A DNA stretch of 64,000 nucleotides from Semisulcospira habei (lineage: Eukaryota > Mollusca > Gastropoda > Semisulcospiridae), in assembly GCA_036245525.1 (NCBI GenBank), contig BTPG01000001.1, positions 174,336,083 to 174,400,082 of the forward strand, given 5' to 3'. The notes under the pieces were generated by a model. The model was not told where the DNA came from. It saw only the letters and a list, made by a program, of their open reading frames with translations, and searched no databases. Positions 45,401 to 54,730 of the stretch are shown piece after piece; position 1 is the first letter of the stretch; every line of letters starts with the position of its first letter. The position numbers and the translations under genes were made by a program.

Positions 45401-48400
45401 GGGACAGTAAAGCCAAGTCGTCTGCAAAATCAAGGTCGTCAAGCTGTGTCCACTGTATTCCGCTTCTTCTCTGCTCTGTGGTCCTCTTCATGACCCAGTC
45501 TATGGCCAGTAGGAAGAGGAACGAAAACAGCAAACACCCCTGCCTGACGCCGGTTTTGACCTGGAGCTCCCTGGTGAACTGCCCTTCATGGATCACGTGA
45601 CACGTCATGCCATCGTAGCTGCTCTTGATCAGGCAGACGAGTTTTGTGGGTACACCGTAGTGTCGTAGGAGTTTCCACAAAGTCTCTTGGTCCACTCAGT
45701 CAAATGCTTTCTCGTAATCCACAAAGTTGACGTACAGCGGGGAGCTCCACTCCAGAGACTGCTCCACGATGATGCTGAGAGTGGCAATCTGGACTGTACA
45801 TAATCGGTTTTTCCAGAATCCTGCTTGCTGGTCTCTCAGCTGGAGGTCGACGGAGCTCTTCATTCTCTCCAGGATGATCCTGTGGAAGACCTTTCCTGGT
45901 ACTGACAGCAAGGTGATTCCTCTGTAGTTGGAACACTTGCTGAGGTTGCCTTTCTTGGGAAGCTTGATTAGGTACCCCTCCTTCCAGTCAGCCGGCATTA
46001 CCTCCTCTTCCCAGATCTTTCCAAACAGTGGGTACAGCATCTCTACTGTTGTTTCTAGGTCCGCTTTCAGAGCCTCCGCTGGGATGCCATCTGGCCCTGC
46101 TGCTTTGCCGTTCTTCAAAAATACCACTGCTCTTCTGATCTCTTCCCGGCTGGGTCTATCACAGCATTTATCATAGGCATTAATTGCTCTTCTTAAGCCC
46201 CCTTTACTGACAAGATTCTGTCAGTTAAGGATTACTTTTATTTTTGTCTCTCAAATAAAAGCAGGGGTTGTTCTTTTGTATGCCAAATGCAGTACAAAGG
46301 CCTGTAGAAAACTGTGTACATCTGGTCAACCGTCCATAGTTACACTTGCTACACATTATAAGGTGTGATTTTTGACTGTTTGACTATATAATGTGGGCAC
46401 TAATTCTGCATGGAATGGTATCCTTTCAATTTGCAATAATTATTTTTCAGTACTATGCGTACCTATACAGCTATGTGATGCCGCAAGCCATTCGTGACAA
46501 AGTGGACCAGTACACTAACTGTGAGGACATCGCTCTCAACTTCCTTGTGTCTCACATCACCAGGAAACCTCCCATAAAGGTAAGGCTATTGTGGCTGCTA
46601 CTGTCACACAGCCACAGACACACTGCGACAAGGTAGTAATCGATTGACCATGATAGGTCAAAGTGGTGCCAGGAAAGCTTAGGCTTCCCATAGAGATATC
46701 ATTATCAGGTACAGTGGAGTCCGCTTAACACGAATTTCTGGGGACACGGAAAATCACTTCGTGTTAACCGTATTTCGTGTTAACCAATATGGCCTCAAAA
46801 TTGATCACGGCCCTCCCGGCAAGGAAAAAGTGTGTAAGAGATGCGTGCATGAATGAGTACGAGGTTAAAAGTGCACATTATTGTACTATATATGCTTACA
46901 TTACGTTCAGCTCGCTAGGAAAACACAAGGATGTGTACAGCTCACGTAGTTAACGTAAAATCCATCAGGTAAAATCCATAGTAAAGTAAAAGCAACACGG
47001 GCATCTGGCATCGGTAAAAGCAACACAGTCAAAGTCATTTAAAAAACGGGCCATGATCGAAGTCGGTCTTGCGTTATTGACAGCCCGTGTAGAGAGACAA
47101 TCGTGGATCTCATTAATCTTGTTTTTTCACTTCAAGCGTAGTCGACTTCTGTTTTACCTTGGGGGTAGCCGTGATCGGTAGTTAACTGAATTGAGGGAGT
47201 GTTGGTACACGAATGATGCATGAATTCAGTTCAGAAACACTAGCCAATGAGAAGACGGATTACAACGACTGAAGGCTATTCAGCCAATCACAGGCTAGAG
47301 TTCGTTCATGCGTCGTGTGTACTACAGCACGAGAGCGACACGTGCAGTGCCCCTTTCATGAATCGGTTTTCGGTGTTTGAGACTGGAATGTGTGTTCGTG
47401 TTAAACAGGTGAATAATAGTGAAATTGCTCTGGTCGGGAACCGAAAACAGCTTCGTGTTAAGCGAAATTTCGTGTTAAGCATTTCGTGTTATCAGTGAAA
47501 TTTTAATACATAATAAGAAGGCCGTCAGCCGGGAATGCAAAAGCGGTTCGTGTTAACCGGAAATTCGTGTTAAGCGAGTTCGTGTTAACTGGACTCCACT
47601 GTATCTGTCAGCACTTGCAGCCCTAATACACAACTCTATTGACCATGAGAGTTCAAAGGTGGTGCCAGAATAGCTTGGGCTTCCCATAGAAGTAACATTA
47701 TCAGACCCCCATTAGAGCATGCAGCCCTAACACACCTTTATGATCATGCTAGTTTTACAGTGGTGCCAGAATGACTTGGGGTTCCCATTAAGTTATTAGG
47801 CCTCTATTAACGCATTAATACTAATAGATTTGTTCAGATTGAATGTTAATTAGAACATACTATGCATGCATTGTTGTTTAGTTTGTTGTAAAATTGGTGT
47901 GTTTATGTATTGTGTTTTGCTTGTTATGTGCAAATGTCCTTCTATTTTTATTTTTGTGTACAGATTGTAAAGCGCCTAGAGCTTTGGATTAAGATCAAGT
48001 GCTATATACTCATTATTATTATTATTATCAGGCCTCTATAAGCCCTGACACACAAAATGTTATCCACGAGCCATAATAGGTGGTTCTGGAATAGCTGGGG
48101 CTTCTCAAAGAGGTATTGTTATGAGCTTTCAATGCACACTTCTTTGAACTGCTATGAGTTATTGACTGACCATCATCATTAAAAGGCAGTGCCAGAATAG
48201 CAGGGGGTTCCTTTAGAGGTATCGTTCCATTAAACCAGTCTGCTTGAACCCACTACAACACATGCTAGTTCATGGGTGTTGCCAGAATAGCTTCTAGGCA
48301 CCAAGCTGTTCTGGCAATACTCATGAATTATCATGGTTGATTGTCACCAGAACACTAGTGTAATCTTCATTCCTCCCACTGACCAGTTATTGGACTTCAA

Positions 48401-48861
48401 GCATGCAATAGTTTCACTTATTTCATTCACCCATTTAACCCCAAGGTCCCATTTCCCAAATTTTGAAAGTGTCACCTAAGGACTATGTGGCAGTTGCAGG
48501 AGGTGGATCATCCATGATAATTCATCAGGCACCATGCTGATCTTGCACTACACTTGAATTGTCATGGTCGATCCATCTGCTGCTGTAGTGTGTTGGGGCT
48601 AAATGGGATAAAGGGGTTAAAGTTAAATTTTTCATCTTCATTCTTCTTCAGGTGACCTCGCGGTGGACCTTTCGATGTCCCGGGTGCCCAAACACTCTCT
48701 CCAGCAACGACACACATTTTGAGGAACGACACCAGTGTATGAACTTCTTTGTGCAAGTTTACGGATACATGCCTCTACTGTACACACAGTACAGAGTGGA
48801 CTCTGTCCTCTTCAAGACCAGACTGCCACATGACAAACAGAAATGTTTTAAATACATTTAG
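30412..48861 (+). CDS. EXTL3: Exostosin-like 3, heparan sulfate N-acetylglucosaminyltransferase (7 coding exons)
   Basis: Exons: 30412-32365, 41374-41475, 42428-42582, 43147-43274, 44212-44356, 46451-46579, 48652-48861. All junctions are GT/AG with matching phases (1,1,0,2,0,0), giving 940 aa against 919 in human. EXTL3 is a Golgi type II membrane enzyme that adds the first GlcNAc to the proteoglycan linker tetrasaccharide, committing the chain to heparan sulfate; fly botv and worm rib-2 are orthologues. Seen in sequence: cytosolic tail 1-18, membrane anchor about 19-38, coiled-coil stem about 65-135, GT47 exostosin fold starting at '[17 protein letters not shown]' and including '[15 protein letters not shown]', then GT64 from 'VMLTYDRE' (exon 3) with the nucleotide-sugar/metal 'SIDDDAHL' motif (Asp 765-767, exon 4), '[17 protein letters not shown]' (exon 5) and the conserved '[15 protein letters not shown]' end. 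The start is the first in-frame ATG after a GTG AAG pair. Introns are filled with mobile DNA. Confidence 0.95.
32640..32690. repeat. Degenerate type-B foldback fragment
   Basis: 'gggctcatgag' with a weak partner upstream resembles half of a type-B core. Confidence 0.3.
33330..33718 (+). mobile_element. SINE with (ATCA)n tail, inserted in the LINE
   Basis: Full-length member of the family abundant at 55-59 kb: starts C-rich then 'gggtctgccctgggggactt', ends 'cgggacgttaagcaatgtac' plus 'aatcaatcaatca'. Flanked by the 14-bp target duplication 'tactctttctgtcc' (33316-33329 and 33719-33732) within RT codons. Confidence 0.9.
34312..37220 (+). pseudogene. Endonuclease/reverse transcriptase of the RTE-like LINE, broken
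   Basis: The endonuclease-plus-fingers frame runs 34313-35301, then the MITE interrupts after '...EDTMSA'. RT resumes at 35799 but is broken by stops near 35833 and 35957, a frameshift near 36495 ('KLDSYSHC'), and a TGA replacing Trp at 36796-36798 ('ACES*TLTADLE'). The catalytic FADD is changed to FTDN, so the protein would be inactive even if joined. Confidence 0.85.
35302..35793. mobile_element. hAT-like non-autonomous transposon (492 bp)
   Basis: Terminal inverted repeats 'caggcatgggaatt' / 'aattcccatgcctg' are flanked by the 5-bp duplication 'gcctt' (35297-35301, 35794-35798). Excising it rejoins the RT frame ('EDTMSA' to 'LLTICNKIW'). CAGG ends with a 5-bp duplication suggest a hAT-type element of the 5-bp-TSD group. 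It contains two 'aaaatggcgg' YY1-like words near 35597 and 35628 and no transposase. Confidence 0.85.
37227..38719. other. Interior of the 5.4-kb element, no gene recognised
   Basis: Contains a poly-T run, a G-run (37518-37538) and several open frames of up to 119 codons without known motifs. If the 5.4-kb element ever had its own genes, remnants would be expected here. Confidence 0.4.
39905..40127 (-). mobile_element. LINE 3' end / SINE inserted in the LINE
   Basis: Starts with (ataat)n and 'aagcgcattaaataggcgct', the complement of an L2-type 3' end, and runs for about 223 bp. Flanked by 'attaag' (39899-39904 and 40128-40133). The 'cattcacgtggtgctaaggg' segment recurs at about 50049-50068. 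Confidence 0.65.
41188..41263. mobile_element. Foldback MITE, core type B
   Basis: 'agcaagaggcatagatcc' with its complement and a 'gcccctgcaactgcaggggc' centre. The right arm carries a small insertion ('gtgcgatatat'). It ends about 110 nt before the EXTL3 exon 2 acceptor. Confidence 0.7.
41765..41948. mobile_element. Foldback MITE, core type A2
   Basis: The core at about 41815-41908 pairs 'catgataattcaagggtagt' with its complement; the arms have drifted at several positions. In EXTL3 intron 2. Confidence 0.7.
42047..42251. mobile_element. Foldback MITE, core type A2, well preserved
   Basis: Ends TTAACCC ... GGGTTAA. The perfect hairpin at about 42113-42220 ('gattgatcatgataattcaa' onward) has a stem near 50 bp. 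In EXTL3 intron 2. It is the best reference copy for the A2 subfamily. Confidence 0.85.
42830..42890. repeat. Decayed type-B foldback
   Basis: 'caagaggcataaattctcat' with the truncated right arm 'gcctcttgctgg'. In EXTL3 intron 3. Confidence 0.45.
43285..43500. mobile_element. Foldback MITE, type B, beside the exon 4 donor
   Basis: TTAACCCCTTCATTGTCC begins 10 nt after EXTL3 exon 4 ends (43274). The hairpin near 43392-43460 is degraded. It shares 'ccaacaccaaagagtccc' with the copy at 49247. Confidence 0.65.
43872..44090. mobile_element. Foldback MITE, core type A1 (inverted orientation)
   Basis: The outer ends TTAAACC ... GGGTTAA match 1963-2176 when inverted ('aggatgtaatgggttaa' at the right). 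The core at about 43929-44000 has a slightly decayed right arm. In EXTL3 intron 4. Confidence 0.8.
44445..44512. mobile_element. Foldback MITE core, type B
   Basis: 'gcaagagacatagattctca' and its complement around a 'gccccagcagctgcaggggc' centre. In EXTL3 intron 5, about 90 nt after exon 5. Confidence 0.7.
44635..46165 (-). mobile_element. LINE with TAAG tail in EXTL3 intron 5, antisense
   Basis: 5'-truncated non-LTR element. Minus-strand RT motifs: '[17 protein letters not shown]', '[20 protein letters not shown]', 'FVDYEKAFD', '[15 protein letters not shown]', '[12 protein letters not shown]', '[18 protein letters not shown]', then '[12 protein letters not shown]', '[19 protein letters not shown]' and a final '[14 protein letters not shown]'. 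The 3' end carries (taag)n at 44637-44650. Confidence 0.85.
44642..46127 (-). pseudogene. Reverse transcriptase of the intron 5 LINE, broken
   Basis: A TGA replaces Ser right after 'YEKAFD' (45695-45697), and a frameshift near 45050-45110 separates '[13 protein letters not shown]' from '[12 protein letters not shown]'. The FADD catalytic motif is intact. Endonuclease is absent. Confidence 0.8.
46712..47601. mobile_element. Tc1/mariner (pogo-like) non-autonomous element, 890 bp
   Basis: Terminal inverted repeats 'cagtggagtccgcttaacac' / 'gtgttaactggactccactg' are flanked by TA on both sides (46710-46711, 47602-47603). CAGT-starting ends with TA duplications are typical of the pogo/Tigger branch. 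'ttcgtgttaa' recurs several times near both ends, like subterminal transposase binding sites. The 83-codon frame inside has no transposase motif. Confidence 0.85.
47820..48030 (+). mobile_element. CR1/L2-like LINE 3' UTR
   Basis: Matches the complement of 28376-28560, including 'acatactatgcatgcattgt', 'gtaaagcgcctagagctttg' and an (att)n tail at 48013-48030. No coding part remains. Confidence 0.75.
48435..48620. mobile_element. Foldback MITE, core type A2, beside exon 7
   Basis: TTAACCCC ... GGGGTTAA. Most of the left hairpin arm is deleted. The right end lies 31 nt upstream of the EXTL3 exon 7 start (48652). Confidence 0.65.
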
Positions 48862-49219
48862 AGCGACAGTCTCACACAAGTAGAGTGCAAAAATAAGTTT
48901 TATGCAAGCTTATCGATACTCAAGTGTCTACACAATATGTGTGTAGGGTTCATGTAGTAATTTTGAAGATGAGACTGCTTCACCATAAACAGAAACATTT
49001 CAAATGCATTTAGAAGAACAGCCTCACACAGGCAGAGTGCACAAATTGTTTTATGCAAGCAGATCTGTTTTGCATTCACTCCTCGTATGTGTAGGGTTGA
49101 TTTGGTCATCCTCACGACGGGTATGGTACTGTACTTATGTGATGTATTGTAGGACTGATGTGGCCATCTTCAAGATGGGTCATCCTCAGTATAAACGGAG
49201 GCATTTCAGGTACATTTAG
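48862..49219 (+). pseudogene. Decayed tandem copies of the EXTL3 C-terminal coding end
   Basis: After the true stop (48859-48861), 48945-49013 reads in frame 'RVHVVILKMRLLHHKQKHF' and ends 'KCI' stop, aligning codon for codon with the genuine '[19 protein letters not shown]' 'KYI' stop. 49145-49219 ends 'RTDVAIFKMGHPQYKRRHF' 'RYI' stop. A fainter unit ('RVDLVIL') lies near 49095. The DNA after each stop ('ctcacacaggcagagtgcac', 'gttttatgcaagc') is also repeated. They lie in the likely 3' UTR and are not expected to be translated. Confidence 0.8.
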
Positions 49220-49246
49220 ATCGAACACAAACCATATATTTTTCCT

Positions 49247-49461
49247 TTAACTCGTTCACTGCCCTGCCAGCAGACTGTGTTTCTGCAATCTTCGTTGATT
49301 CAACACCAAAAAGCCCTAACTGTCCTAAGAACATGGATTCAAAATGGTGTCAGCAAGAGGTATAGATCCTCATGAGCCCCCGCAACTGCGGGGGCTCATG
49401 AGGATCTATGCCTCTTGCAGTTGGGTGGTGTTCAAAATTTTCTGGGCACTGAACGGGTTAA
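49247..49461. mobile_element. Foldback MITE, core type B, well preserved
   Basis: TTAACTCGTTCACTGCC at the left is mirrored by 'ggcactgaacgggttaa' at the right. The perfect hairpin at 49350-49419 has a 31-bp stem ('agcaagaggtatagatcctc' onward, one mismatch). It is the reference copy for type B and lies within the likely EXTL3 3' UTR. Confidence 0.85.
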
Positions 49462-49639
49462 AGGCAATTTAACATGGTGAGTCCAACATATTTATGTTGG
49501 ACTTGCTGTGTTTTGCCTGCACAGGGCAGATGTGCTGCTGCGTTCACACAACACTGGGTCAACATGAGACAAGGCTGTCTCAGGATAACAGACTCAGACC
49601 ATTGCACACTTCAGAAAAATCTGTATTGACTGCGAGATT

Positions 49640-49765
49640 TGAAGTCAGTGCCAGAATAGCTTGGTGCTTTCCATAATAGTTAAGGCCAGTGCCAGAATAG
49701 CTTGGTGCCTAATGGCACTAAGCTATTCTGGCAACAGCCTTCAACTATCATGGTCGAATTTTCTA
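49640..49765. repeat. Type-A foldback, partial
   Basis: Two left arms in tandem ('cagtgccagaatagcttggt', starting near 49646 and 49688) and one right arm ('ctattctggcaacagccttc'). Confidence 0.6.
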
Positions 49766-50194
49766 CAGAACAGGATATGAAATTTTCAGACACCCTCCAG
49801 ATTTAATTAAATGTGCGGAAGTTTAGATGCAAGTTTGAAATGTGACTGATATGTGCATCAGATTTCAGATGTTTGGAGTAGATTTATTTAAAAAATATTT
49901 GCTGGTGCTTTCACATTTTGTTTAGAGGAGTAACAGGGAATTTTGCATTTAATGAAGCTTTCAGTTGCGTAGATGCTATACCCTATTCTATGAGTGCTCA
50001 TGTGAAACGTATTCATTCTGAAAATAAACCCAGTACAAACACAGGACATTCATGTGGTGCGAAGGGTCAGCTCAGCTATTAACATTTTTCGCTTGTATTT
50101 GAAATTAATAAATCGGTCTGTAAGCAGTACCAGTGCAGAAGGGCAGGAACAGCGAGAGTACCTGAAACAAGAATCACCAACAGTTTGCCTTAAT
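49766..50194. other. Non-coding; decayed SINE-like segment
   Basis: 50020-50110 resembles the insert at 39905-40127 ('acattcatgtggtgcgaagg', 'gtatttgaaat'). An AATAAA at 50023-50028 is a possible EXTL3 poly(A) signal, but it belongs to the repeat. Confidence 0.35.
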
Positions 50195-50285
50195 CAACCC
50201 TGTAGCTATCAGTAGCAACTTTTTTCATGACGATTCTTGCTGGAATTATCATGACAAAAGTTGCTCCAACAGACAAAGGGTTGGC
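50195..50285. mobile_element. Foldback MITE, core type C
   Basis: 'tatcagtagcaacttttttc' pairs with 'gacaaaagttgctcc' around 'gattcttgctggaat', followed by 'caaagggtt'. Flanked at the left by 'ttaatcaaccctgtagc'. Confidence 0.6.
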
Positions 50286-50289
50286 GGTA

Positions 50290-51200
50290 TGCTAGCGACA
50301 CAACAGTTCACTGCCGAAACCCAGCATGGACCCTCGTAACCTCAAGCAGGTTGATTGTAGGTCCTTTACTGCTGTGCCATGAATGGTTTTGCTTGCAAAC
50401 AAACTGCTAGAGTCTAATATGCCTATCTTAGCAGTGTGTAGGAAGGCAGTTGAGGACTGTTGTAAATACACGCATGTAAGCTTGAAGTGAACCTGAGGTT
50501 CTGTCACAGCTGTTTGAAAATAAGGATCATATTTGGATCCATGGGTGTCGAACACCTCAATATCCTCCTCCCCCCCCCCCCCCCCCCCCCATCCCCACAA
50601 CCCCACCCCCACCCTCTCACTCCTCCCTCCCACTTCCTTGGCTGTACTCCCATCCCACCATGGTCTCAAAAACTCAGGGCAGTGAAGTTTTCTTTTTTCT
50701 GTATATTCTCGACATTCAGACAGCTCATGTGATGTATGTATTTATGGTGGGATATAGCTTGTTGTCTGCCTTGGTCTGCTCCGCATGAAGATGAACAGAG
50801 CAGTAGAGACTGTCATTGTGATATGTGCATGGGTGAAAGTTGGCAGATGAAAATTCTGTAAATTTCACGTCGCAAGTACAGAAATTTCCTTATTTTCAAA
50901 ATCGAGCCATTTCTGCCGCAAATACACCATAGCAAACAAAGAAATTTCATGTCTGGACTGCCAGAGAAGCCATGAAAATGCTTGGAAACTGCCGGGGCTC
51001 AAGCCACTTAGCAAAGTGCTCCAGAAGTTGCATGAGTGAGTTTAAATCCTGCTCAAGCCTCTAAAACCACAGATCATTGGTCAGTAATGTGCATTATTCA
51101 TTTATTGATCAATTATCATAGATTAGTTGATAAATCACTTTTTCATTTTTCATGGTGCTCCTCTGCTCAGCTACAGGAGCACCTTACTTGGTGGCTTGCT
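50290..51200. other. Non-coding stretch
   Basis: Contains a poly-C run (50570-50590). No exon, motif or element end was recognised. Confidence 0.35.
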
Positions 51201-51206
51201 CAAGAT

Positions 51207-51365
51207 TTAACCCCTTCACTGCGAAAAAAACTGAACACGATCCAGCTGCAAGGGACAGATCTTCATGAGCCCCCGTAATTGTGGGGGCTCATGAGGGTCT
51301 ATGACTATCGCTGCGACCAATCTGTATCCATGTTTCTTGGACAGTTGTGGCTTTGGTGGTTGAGT
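51207..51365. mobile_element. Foldback MITE, core type B
   Basis: Starts TTAACCCCTTCACTGCG. The core near 51246-51305 has a C/G-rich stem ('gagcccccgtaattgtgggg'). The right arm is decayed. Confidence 0.65.
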
Positions 51366-51662
51366 GAACAAACATTTCAGAAACAGAAATGTACTTAAAA
51401 CTTACAGTGACAGGGAATGCAACTGAACCCTGCCTCTCTATATTTTCCCCATTGCCAGCTTTCACCCATTTAGATAGTTGTTGGTGTTTTTACACTAAGG
51501 CCATCTCATGGCGGTACAAACCCATCCGCAGCTTATCAGATGCAGCAGAGGTGCAAAGACAACATTTTTTTTCATTTTTCAATGTGTGGAAATTGTAATC
51601 TACCTTTCATCTAAAGAGAAGTACTTCACTGCAGTGTTACCCCAACATGGAGACGTACCAGT

Positions 51663-51669
<7 letters not shown>

Positions 51670-51742
<73 letters not shown>
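51670..51742. repeat. (GT)n microsatellite
   Basis: Pure GT dinucleotide repeat. Confidence 0.97.
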
Positions 51743-51746
<4 letters not shown>

Positions 51747-51780
51747 GACACTCATTCTTTATGAGACCTCAATACTAAAT

Positions 51781-51880
51781 TGATTTGCCATGATAGTTCA
51801 AGGTATAGTGCATGATTAGATTGGTGCCTGGTAAGGCACAAAGCTAATCTGGCACTACCTGTGAACTGTCATGGCATGTC
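51781..51880. mobile_element. Foldback core, type A2 variant
   Basis: 'gccatgatagttcaaggtat' pairs with 'acctgtgaactgtcatggc' through an imperfect stem ('gcctggtaaggc' tip). TTAA ends not identified. Confidence 0.55.
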
Positions 51881-51982
51881 GGTGTCTATACTGGCTGGTT
51901 TGTAGTCTTAAATAGCTGCATCCTAATGTTAACACTGCAGAAATCATCTATACTTTTGAAGTGTGTGAGCATGGAAATGGGT

Positions 51983-52143
51983 GAAAGGATTATTTTCATT
52001 TGTTTTGTTTCAGACAGATTTGAATACATTGTATTTTGCCAGCATTTGGGTGAATTCTTTATTATGAAAGGATTATTTTCATTTGGGTTTTTTTTTTTGA
52101 CAAATTTGAGTACATTGTATTTTGCCAGCATTTTGGTGAATTC
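51983..52143. repeat. ~80-bp tandem duplication
   Basis: 'gaaaggattattttcatttg' through 'ttgccagcatttgggtgaat' is repeated once with a T-run difference. The 158-codon frame across it (51926-52402) has no known motif and is probably chance. Confidence 0.85.
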
Positions 52144-53300
52144 TGTATGCACATGTTGCAATAATGTAGAGAAATTCATAGGTAGTGTTAAATTTATTCA
52201 TGTATGTGAGTGTATGAAATTTTATACAAACTGTGTCTTTGAAAGTGAGATATACTTCTGCTCTGAGCAAACATTTTCAATTTGCTGCTCTGTGATTTTG
52301 GAGCTTCTGGCTAAAGCTGTAAGCTCCAAGATCACAGACAAGCATGAGCACATACAGTTTTACAAGCTTACAAATGTACTCTATAATATTTTATGTGTTT
52401 AACTTTAAAGAGATTCCTAGTGTTATGTGTACTCTATATTAATGTTCCATATATACCTATAGATTGTTCTAATGACACATGCACTGTTATAGTATAGTAT
52501 GCTTGTGATCTTTTTAGACTTTTTTTTAATGAATCACTGCATTATGAGATGACTATAATAATTACTGCCATATTTTTGCGTGATATATGTAACATTTGAT
52601 GCTTATGGGTTGCTTCCCAGAATTGCATTTTGTGACCTTTTTTTTTTTCTTTCTTGTGAATTTATGCAAGAGCACAAAGTATACGCAAAGAAGTTCACTC
52701 AGTAAACAAAAGGTCCTTGAGCTGAGTGGGCCCAAGAATATTTTGCTGTCTGGGTAGGATGGTATTATGAAAGGGCTTTAATCTTGATGTTGTTCAAAGT
52801 GGAAGACAGATCTGCCAGGGTACTTGACTACAGTTTGTTTGATTTTCCATTACAAATATATGAATATTGTTGAACTCCTTGTGCTTGCACACAATGGCGC
52901 TGTCCGGGCAAGCAATGGCTCCACATGTCATCGTCAGCTGCTGTCAGCCCGTGCGCTGAAGTGTGCGGGCCAACAGTGGCTGAAGTTGGCTTGAATTAAG
53001 ACCCTTGCTTACTGGAGTAAACGTGTGTGACCCTACTAGCACTGAACGCCTGTGTAGTGTAATAGATTATAGGTGTACAGGTCGGCTGTTATGTACATGT
53101 GCTTTTGGGTCTAAGCGTTCTGTCCCTGGGCCATCTGCCCCAGTGCTTTTTGCCCCTCCTCCCCCTCCCCCAGCCACTCACCATCTGGCTTTTTTTCAAT
53201 GAGCAAAGATCGTCAGCGCCAACATCTGCCGCAGTTGGACCGAACACAGCACACAACTGCGTGCGGACCAATGTCGGCCCAATTACATTGTGTGCATTGT
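52144..53300. other. Non-coding stretch with imperfect palindromic DNA
   Basis: AT-rich to about 52860, then GC-rich. 52895-53290 has words related to the palindrome at 7425-7535 ('gcgccaacatctgccgcagt', 'gaccaatgtcggccc'). No gene recognised. Confidence 0.35.
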
Positions 53301-53301
53301 G

Positions 53302-53507
53302 TTAACCCCACAGTCGTATTTCCCAAATTTTGGAGATATCACCCAACAACTATTTACTAGCCGCAGGAGATGTATCGACCATGACAATTCAAGTTTAGTG
53401 CTAGATTAACGTGGCGCCATCAGGCGCCAAGCTAATCCGGAACTACGTTTGAATTATTATGGTCTATCCATCTCCTGCTGTAGTGCGTTGGGGCTAAATG
53501 GGTGAAA
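53302..53507. mobile_element. Foldback MITE, core type A2
   Basis: Left end TTAACCCC. The hairpin at about 53366-53476 ('ggagatgtatcgaccatgac' and complement) has scattered mismatches. Ends 'ggggctaaatgggt'. Confidence 0.7.
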
Positions 53508-54549
53508 GGTCAGGGAAGGAAAGGACTAGAAAGAAACAAGAGTAGAAAGACATACACTACAACAAAATTTATAAATATTTTGGGTTTTTCAAAGTAGATA
53601 TACAAACAAGTACACAATTTGCAGTTTATTTTTTCGCGATGGGGCAATGCAAATAGGACTGATGGCCCCGGGTCAGAAGGCCGGCTCCCATGCTTTCAAC
53701 TTGCAGCAGTGTATCAGGGTAACTTACATCTGTATGTTGTGTGCTCGGTGTGTTGTGTGCTCGGTGTGTGTGTGTGTGTCTCTCCGTGAGTGTGCATTTA
53801 AGTGGAAGATGGCGAGTGAGGGCTGGCAGACGTCCTCTTTGTAAAGATTAAATGATGAAATGACAAACCCTGGCAGCTTGCATGTCCACCAACTCTTCCC
53901 AAAGAACCTCGTCAGCCTGAATGGTTGTTTTAACACAATCGAGACGACCTGCATATAGACATGCAGCGAATAGCCGCGTGTCCTCATGCGTGACGTCTCG
54001 AATGAGTTAAGGTGTTCACCTTTTTGCAAGATCAAGTTTCGGCACCCTGTCTCGGAAGACAATGGAGTATGCGCTTGCTGGGTCAGTCACTGGAGATCCT
54101 GGGATGCCCAGTCGTCAAGATCCCCCTCTCGGCCTCGCTGATGTATCCAAAGGAATGCAAAGCAGTACGTTTGGCATCAGTTTGGCTGCAGGAGCTGCCA
54201 GAACAGTGCGTGAATACAGGCAGCTGTCTGCCTTCGGGGCTTCACTCCTGATTTGAAGGGTTTACTTCCCCACATTTGGCCGTTGGATCCAACCTGATCT
54301 CCTCTGTCCTCTAGCTGTTGGCTGTCAGAAACAGCTCATCCGCCTAGTGGTGCAATGTGAACACCACCCCCTCACGTAGTTTAGCCCACCAGCTGAGGTG
54401 GTTTGCCAGGGTGTGGCGCTTGGAGCCAGCACGTGAGAGATTAAGGAGATGGATGAGGACCAGTGATGCCCGTCCGTCCTATGTAGGACGCAGCTGCCGA
54501 ACAGCAAAGGTACTACCTCTATCCAGAGCCCCCTACACCCCATCCGGGT
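53508..54549. other. No gene supported
   Basis: 54000-54540 has higher GC and overlapping open frames of 65-80 codons, which could be a remnant of a retroelement polyprotein, but no protease, zinc-knuckle or RT motif is visible. A GT-rich patch lies at 53735-53780. Confidence 0.3.
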
Positions 54550-54730
54550 TTAACCCTTGACCTGCCAGAACAACACCCAGCTGCAAGAGACATAGATCCT
54601 CATGAGCCCAGCAGTTGTGGGGGCTCTGTAGAGCCCCCCCAACTGCTGGGCTCAAGAGGGTCTATGTCTCTTGATGCCCCCACTTTGTATCTGCGTTTGT
54701 ATGGATGAGTTTCTTTGGCTTTAAAATTAA
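54550..54730. mobile_element. Foldback MITE, core type B
   Basis: TTAACCC at the left. The core at 54585-54675 pairs 'caagagacatagatcctcat' with its complement around a duplicated 'gagcccagcagttg' centre, so the hairpin tip is longer than in other copies. Confidence 0.65.

Larger units (their letters stand above)
46645..48300. repeat. Diverged ~100-bp tandem repeats with a type-A half core
   Basis: Units with 'gtggtgccagaatagcttgg' followed by 'gcttcccatagaggtatc' and 'gcagccctaacacac' recur near 46660, 47655, 47760, 48075, 48190 and 48270. Each has only one arm of the type-A hairpin. The array is interrupted by the pogo-like element (46712-47601) and a LINE 3' end (47820-48030). It fills most of EXTL3 intron 6. 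Confidence 0.65.

Noticed and set aside
51926..52402. 158-codon plus-strand frame
   Set aside because: Spans an 80-bp tandem duplication in AT-rich DNA and has no recognised motif or splice context.
54012..54260. Possible gag-like coding remnant
   Set aside because: Composition is suggestive but there is no zinc knuckle, protease or RT motif nearby.
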